This document shows, in pieces, positions 6,660-9,972 of a DNA stretch of 9,972 nt. The translations under genes were made by a program, and so were the position numbers. Below the pieces are notes generated by a model. The model had not been told where the DNA came from. It made no database searches and saw nothing but the letters and a program-made list of their open reading frames with translations. The stretch is from Nitrospirota bacterium (lineage in GTDB: Bacteria; Nitrospirota; Thermodesulfovibrionia; UBA6902; DSMQ01): contig JACQZD010000121.1 of the NCBI GenBank assembly GCA_016207865.1, positions 801 to 10,772 on the forward strand. The letters run 5' to 3'. Positions within the stretch are counted from its first letter, which is position 1. Every line of letters starts with the position of its first letter.

Positions 6660-6697
6660 AAAACGGGAAGAGGCATACAGGCCTCTTCCCGTTTTTT
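6660..6697 (-). terminator. Intrinsic terminator of the C11 peptidase operon
   Basis: A perfect 15-bp inverted repeat, AAAACGGGAAGAGGC (6660-6674) with GCCTCTTCCCGTTTT (6681-6695), has a 6-nt loop. It begins about 22 nt after the peptidase stop codon on the minus strand, where the stem runs into TTTTCATTTT. On the plus strand it is followed by six T's (6692-6697), so it could stop transcription in both directions. It separates the four-gene operon from the molybdoenzyme gene. Confidence 0.88.
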
Positions 6698-6718
6698 ATT
6701 AAAAAAGAGAAACAGTAA

Positions 6719-8254
6719 TTACCGGGATAATCCGCTTGTTACCGTGAAATTAAAAGAATCGTCGTCAAGTACGCCGCCTTGCGCGTTTGTCAGTTGAATG
6801 CCGTAAGTATATGTGCCGGGATTAACCCACGGACGGTTGATTTGACGGGTAATGGTTTTTGTTTCGTTTCCGCGGAGCCTCATTAATGCCGGTCTCCGGC
6901 TGGTTGTAGTTCCGTCCGGCATAATGGTGTAGTCTCTGCTGTAAAATGAATAGGTTGAGCCGGTGTTGTTAGTCAGTGTAACGGTGAAAGCTCCTAATAA
7001 ACCTCCGGAAGGAATAGTCGTGACTGAGGGAGGAGTAATGGTTTGAGTAACGACAGGCTCTGTAAAATTGTAGAACCAGTTTAAAAACTCATCCCACTGC
7101 GTGTAGGCTGGGAAGTCAATGACTGTGCCGTTGTAATCCGGGTCAAATGAAATTTCCGTCTCAGGGAAATATATAGCCAGTCCGTGCGAGTTGGCAGACG
7201 GTGTTCCATGAAACTCCGCAAATACGGTTGAATCAACCGCAGTCATGACATTCAGCGCTGCGTTTTGAATATCAGGGTCAGAAACGCCCGTGGAAACCAA
7301 TCCGGCAAAATGATAAAGGTCTATATGCTGCGGATAAGTATATTCTTGACTTGCCGCCCTTGCGGCCGCAATCTCAGACCTGTTGGAGTCCATAGCCACT
7401 GCAAAATTATTAATGGCATATGACAGAGTGTTCATCATGCTCAGATCTATTGCCGATTGGGTTGTGTCGCTGTTTGGACCGTAGGACTGACCATAACGGT
7501 TGACTATGACAACCGCTAAATCATTTGCCGTCATTGCCGGCGCAGCCGCCAGATCTGCCAGCAGGGTATTATACGGCCAGCCGTCGCCCGGCTCTGTTTC
7601 TTCAGAGCCTACCATTACAGTTGCAAGGTCTTTTACTTCATAGGCAACTTCCACCATCCCCATAAGACATGCGTCAAAACCCAGCAGGGTGACCTGAACC
7701 CTGTCGGTTTCAATGGTCTGCAAGGCGCTCTGGAGTTCATTCGTGTAAAGGCTGTCGCCGCCGCTCGTGTCATCCCAGCAGATGGCTTTATTTATCTTCT
7801 CAGTAAGTTCCGGAGACCTCCATCCGCCTCCGTGGTTCCATAATATTACGGCATAATTATTTGCGGGATAATTATCCATCCCCCATTTTACAAAGTCTAT
7901 AAGCGTCTGAGGGTCTGCCATATTCACTTCACGCCCTCCGCTGCCGTCGCCCCAGTCGGAAATTGCGTTTGCAACAGTGGGAGTCATGCTTTTGGCTACT
8001 AAAAAACGCTGGGCGTTTTTCCAGTCGCCGTAAGCCGTGCTGTAGCCCGGTATTCTGTCAAACTGCACTACAATATTCACGTTTGCATCTGAACCGACAG
8101 ATGCCATTTCCAGAAAATCATCCACACCGTAACTTTCAAGGTCGTTATCCGCGTCTAAATAGACCATAAAGGTCCATTCTGCGGCATAAACGCCTTGCGC
8201 AAGACACAAACTAAAAGCCAGAACAAAAAACAGAACAAATACTGAACTCTTCAT
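6719..8254 (-). CDS. Secreted clostripain-family (C11) cysteine peptidase
   Basis: An exported caspase-fold peptidase of 511 residues. Residues 1-25 are a Sec signal peptide (cleavage near VYAA/EW). The catalytic domain opens with the family signature WTFMVYLDADNDLE (27-40). It carries the catalytic dyad: H141 in NHGGGW and C196 in FDACLMG. The segment SEETEPGDGWPY (217-228) is also typical of the family. After about residue 400 comes a beta-rich C-terminal domain of about 110 residues (TVTLTNNTGSTYSFYSRDY; PGTYTYGIQLTN), probably a small beta-sandwich for binding or stability. No LPXTG, PEP-CTERM or transmembrane anchor is present, so the product is probably periplasmic or released. C11 enzymes cleave after Arg or Lys and often self-activate; substrate here is unknown. 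The start has a GGGGAAGG site directly upstream. It is the last gene of the operon, 19 nt after the OB-fold-like gene and followed by a strong terminator. Confidence 0.93.
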   Translation of the reverse strand: MKSSVFVLFFVLAFSLCLAQGVYAAEWTFMVYLDADNDLESYGVDDFLEMASVGSDANVNIVVQFDRIPGYSTAYGDWKNAQRFLVAKSMTPTVANAISDWGDGSGGREVNMADPQTLIDFVKWGMDNYPANNYAVILWNHGGGWRSPELTEKINKAICWDDTSGGDSLYTNELQSALQTIETDRVQVTLLGFDACLMGMVEVAYEVKDLATVMVGSEETEPGDGWPYNTLLADLAAAPAMTANDLAVVIVNRYGQSYGPNSDTTQSAIDLSMMNTLSYAINNFAVAMDSNRSEIAAARAASQEYTYPQHIDLYHFAGLVSTGVSDPDIQNAALNVMTAVDSTVFAEFHGTPSANSHGLAIYFPETEISFDPDYNGTVIDFPAYTQWDEFLNWFYNFTEPVVTQTITPPSVTTIPSGGLLGAFTVTLTNNTGSTYSFYSRDYTIMPDGTTTSRRPALMRLRGNETKTITRQINRPWVNPGTYTYGIQLTNAQGGVLDDDSFNFTVTSGLSR

Positions 8255-8257
8255 TTT

Positions 8258-8275
8258 CCTTCCCCCCTTTTTTTT
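8258..8275 (-). promoter_or_regulatory. Unusual homopolymeric ribosome-binding region of the C11 peptidase gene
   Basis: On the minus strand eight A's (8275-8268) run into six G's (8267-8262), then AAGG, directly before AAA-ATG. This is a purine-only Shine-Dalgarno region lying inside the 19-nt gap after the upstream stop. The stacked A and G runs are prone to slippage, which would change the spacing or strength of the binding site. Confidence 0.5.
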
Positions 8276-8699
8276 ATTTACTGGTTGCGGTTTTAATTAC
8301 TTCTAACGCCTGGATATACGGAATGAGGTCTTTGCTTAATAATAGTTTACCCTTTACAATAATTTCAACTCCGATATCTTTTTCGCTAAGCCCTGCTGAA
8401 GTTTTTCCTGTGACGTAAATAGCGCCTGTTTTATCTTTGATTATCCAGTCGCTTCGGGTAATTCCGGGATGAGGAATATCCCCGCCGCGCCAGCCGAGAT
8501 ATTGTCCGCGTATAGCAATTAACTTTTCTTTGAATTGCTGAACATCCTTTATTAGTTCCGCAATGGAATGGTATTCTGCTGTATTTAGTTTCTCATCTTC
8601 CGCTTGTGTGACGCTGATTGCAGGGGGTGATAAAAAAAATAAGAAAAACCCTGCACATGATAGTAAGGTAAAAGAAATAAATTTAGGCGCTGTATTCAT
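8274..8699 (-). CDS. Small exported OB-fold-like protein, function unknown
   Basis: A 141-residue protein with an N-terminal hydrophobic export signal (about 6-33, probable cleavage after TQA). A Cys15 in LLSC resembles a lipobox, but the hydrophobic stretch continues well past it, so a lipoprotein is less likely. The mature part (about 36-141) reads like a small beta-barrel of the OB-fold/tRNA_anti-like sort: IAIRGQYLGW, then a short linker, SDWIIKDKTGAIYVTG, and EIIVKGKLLL before the final IPYIQALEVI strand. Exported OB-fold proteins bind varied ligands, so no reaction can be assigned. It lies 16 nt after the glycosyltransferase gene and 19 nt before the C11 peptidase gene, and is surely cotranscribed with both. 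It may be a partner or inhibitor of the peptidase, but nothing in the sequence proves that. No clear Shine-Dalgarno precedes the ATG, suggesting translational coupling. Confidence 0.75.
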   Translation of the reverse strand: MNTAPKFISFTLLSCAGFFLFFLSPPAISVTQAEDEKLNTAEYHSIAELIKDVQQFKEKLIAIRGQYLGWRGGDIPHPGITRSDWIIKDKTGAIYVTGKTSAGLSEKDIGVEIIVKGKLLLSKDLIPYIQALEVIKTATSK

Positions 8700-8715
8700 G
8701 GCGTTAAACTTTAGA

Positions 8716-9696
8716 CTATTTCCCGCCAGTTTGCCCCGTCAGCATCCCCAAGACCGCCCCGAGACCCAAAGAGGCGGCCCTGACAAAAAGAAAAAACGGC
8801 GATAAAACGGCAACTGTCAAATCATTCTTAGCCGCCAGCCTGGTAAAAGGCATGGCTGAAAGCATAAACAAAAGTATGGCAGCAGGAAAAAAGTAAAACA
8901 TCAGCCGCGGCTGAAGCCATATAAACGGCAGACAGGTTAATAGTAAAAATAATGTGAAAATCTGAAGCTTTAGGGTTTGCGGGGTATAGGAATCCTTGAA
9001 CATTTTATCCGGGTATCTTTTATAAACAACTACCCTCCAGTAACCCCTCCAGAACTTGAGCTTTGCGTATTTTTTTATTGTATCAGGATGCTTAAGGTGA
9101 AAGACAATCGCAGCAGGGTTAAAAACCATTTTACAGCCTGCACGGGACATCTTGTATGAGAGTTCAGTGTCTTCATTATTTGCCACCGGGAATGAGGGGT
9201 CAAATCCGCCGAAAGAAAGAAATGCCTGCTTTCTGAAAGCCGCTGAATAGGTGTCCACCATATCAATTGAATCCGCTTTTTCCAGCATTTTAAATCTTTC
9301 TTCAAATTCCGTCTGGGCAAACCTTGCGGTCAGGCTCCTCTGTTTTGTTTTATACGCTCCTTTCACCGCAATTACCGCAGGGTCTTTAAACGGCATAATC
9401 ATTTCTTTAATCCAGCTTTCCTGCGGGACGCAGTCTGCATCCGTAAAAAGTATGATTTCCCCTTTTGCCTCGCCGGCGCCGCTGTTCCTTGCAGAGGCAG
9501 GACCCTTATTTTTCTGGCGAAGGTATTTTACCGGAAAGCGTTTTATTATCTCAGGTGTCCTGTCGGTGGAGCCGTCATCAACCACAATAACTTCATAATC
9601 TTCTTTCGGGATGGTTTGCTTTTCAAGCGCATCAAGACAATTTCTTATTGTGTCTTCGGCATTGTACGCCGGGATGATTACGGAATATAGAATCAT
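8716..9696 (-). CDS. Family 2 glycosyltransferase with C-terminal membrane segments
   Basis: An inverting GT-A glycosyltransferase of 326 residues that moves sugar from a nucleotide-sugar donor. The N-terminal domain has SVIIPAYNAEDTI (5-17), VVDDGSTD (38-45) and the NKGPASARNSG donor loop (63-73). The metal-binding DxD is D86-A-D88, and the NNED (173-176) supplies the usual acidic base motif. The C-terminal third holds about three hydrophobic segments (near 244-262, 265-283 and 296-317), so the enzyme sits at the inner membrane and probably acts on a lipid-linked acceptor. It lacks the QxxRW motif of processive synthases, so single-sugar transfer is more likely. The ATG lies 3 nt after the stop of the acyl-CoA synthetase-like gene, implying translational coupling. 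The acceptor and sugar are unknown; cell-surface glycan or glycolipid synthesis is the best guess. Confidence 0.92.
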   Translation of the reverse strand: MILYSVIIPAYNAEDTIRNCLDALEKQTIPKEDYEVIVVDDGSTDRTPEIIKRFPVKYLRQKNKGPASARNSGAGEAKGEIILFTDADCVPQESWIKEMIMPFKDPAVIAVKGAYKTKQRSLTARFAQTEFEERFKMLEKADSIDMVDTYSAAFRKQAFLSFGGFDPSFPVANNEDTELSYKMSRAGCKMVFNPAAIVFHLKHPDTIKKYAKLKFWRGYWRVVVYKRYPDKMFKDSYTPQTLKLQIFTLFLLLTCLPFIWLQPRLMFYFFPAAILLFMLSAMPFTRLAAKNDLTVAVLSPFFLFVRAASLGLGAVLGMLTGQTGGK

Positions 9697-9699
9697 TTA

Positions 9700-9972
9700 T
9701 CAGGAATCACTTTGTTTATGACGTATTAATTTTCCGCTGGCTGTCCTCGGGAGTTTGTCAACGAAAATGAATTTTTCAGGAATCTTGTATTGTGACACAT
9801 GACGGGCGCAGTGCTCTGCAAGCTCTGCCTCAAGTTTTTCACCTGCCATATTTATCACTGCGTCTTTTTTAATTACGATATGCGCGTGAGGAACTTCTTC
9901 AAAAGGTTTTTTTGAATGAGGGAATACGTACGCCTCTTCTACGGCAGGGTGCTTTTCAAGGACCTCCTCAAC
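9700..9972 (-). CDS. AMP-forming acyl-CoA synthetase/ligase, C-terminal end (partial)
   Basis: The last 90 codons of a gene entering from the right edge. They encode the small mobile C-terminal domain of the ANL (adenylate-forming) superfamily. The segment VEEVLEKHPAVEEAYVFPH is the usual start of this domain. YKIPEKFIFVDKLPRTASGK carries the A10-type motif PRTASGK, whose lysine (residue 81 of the fragment) is the conserved catalytic lysine for adenylation. The ending (LIRHKQSDS, TGA at 9702-9700) is normal. The adenylating N-terminal domain is off the window, so fatty acyl-CoA ligase, aryl-CoA ligase or carrier-protein loading cannot be told apart. It is 3 nt upstream of the glycosyltransferase and probably its operon partner. 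Confidence 0.88.
   Translation of the reverse strand, partial: VEEVLEKHPAVEEAYVFPHSKKPFEEVPHAHIVIKKDAVINMAGEKLEAELAEHCARHVSQYKIPEKFIFVDKLPRTASGKLIRHKQSDS

Noticed and set aside
8653..8661. LLSC lipobox in the small exported protein
   Set aside because: The hydrophobic segment continues for over ten residues beyond the Cys, so normal lipoprotein processing at this point is unlikely.

Overview
The window looks like chromosome of a Gram-negative, probably anaerobic bacterium of moderate G+C. The evidence is several exported proteins with ordinary signal peptides, a periplasmic-domain chemoreceptor, a Cys-ligated molybdopterin enzyme and a clostripain-type peptidase. My best guess is Nitrospirota (Thermodesulfovibrionia-like) or a deltaproteobacterial relative. 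That rests on recalled protein similarity and gene style, not on any marker gene in the window. No rRNA, tRNA, CRISPR array, transposase or phage gene is visible.

Left part, + strand (1-4335). A very AT-rich reading frame runs in from the left edge and abuts a 67-residue gene; neither has a function I can name. A textbook sigma-70-type promoter (527-556) then drives a rhomboid intramembrane serine protease (617-1285). Next come a secreted PstS-like solute-binding protein (1383-2204), a strong hairpin (2233-2263), and a 666-residue chemoreceptor-like protein (2335-4335). The chemoreceptor has an unusual signalling-tip sequence. No pstCAB transporter genes follow the binding protein, so a sensing role with the chemoreceptor is a reasonable hypothesis.

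Middle (4336-4470). The receptor gene and the molybdoenzyme gene converge here. The gap holds an 81-bp composite palindrome of the dispersed-repeat type (4375-4455), which may also end transcription from both sides.

Right part, - strand (4471-9972). Read in the direction of transcription, a four-gene run starts off the right edge: the C-terminal end of an AMP-forming acyl-CoA synthetase/ligase, a membrane-anchored family-2 glycosyltransferase, a small exported OB-fold-like protein and a secreted C11 (clostripain) peptidase. Intergenic gaps are 3, 16 and 19 nt. A near-perfect hairpin terminator (6660-6697) closes this operon. A solitary 711-residue Mo/W-bisPGD oxidoreductase follows (6606-4471). 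It has a [4Fe-4S] motif and a Cys metal ligand but no Tat signal and no electron-transfer subunits, so it is predicted to be a stand-alone cytoplasmic enzyme.

Most coding regions are confident at family level. Substrates and physiological roles are mostly open.
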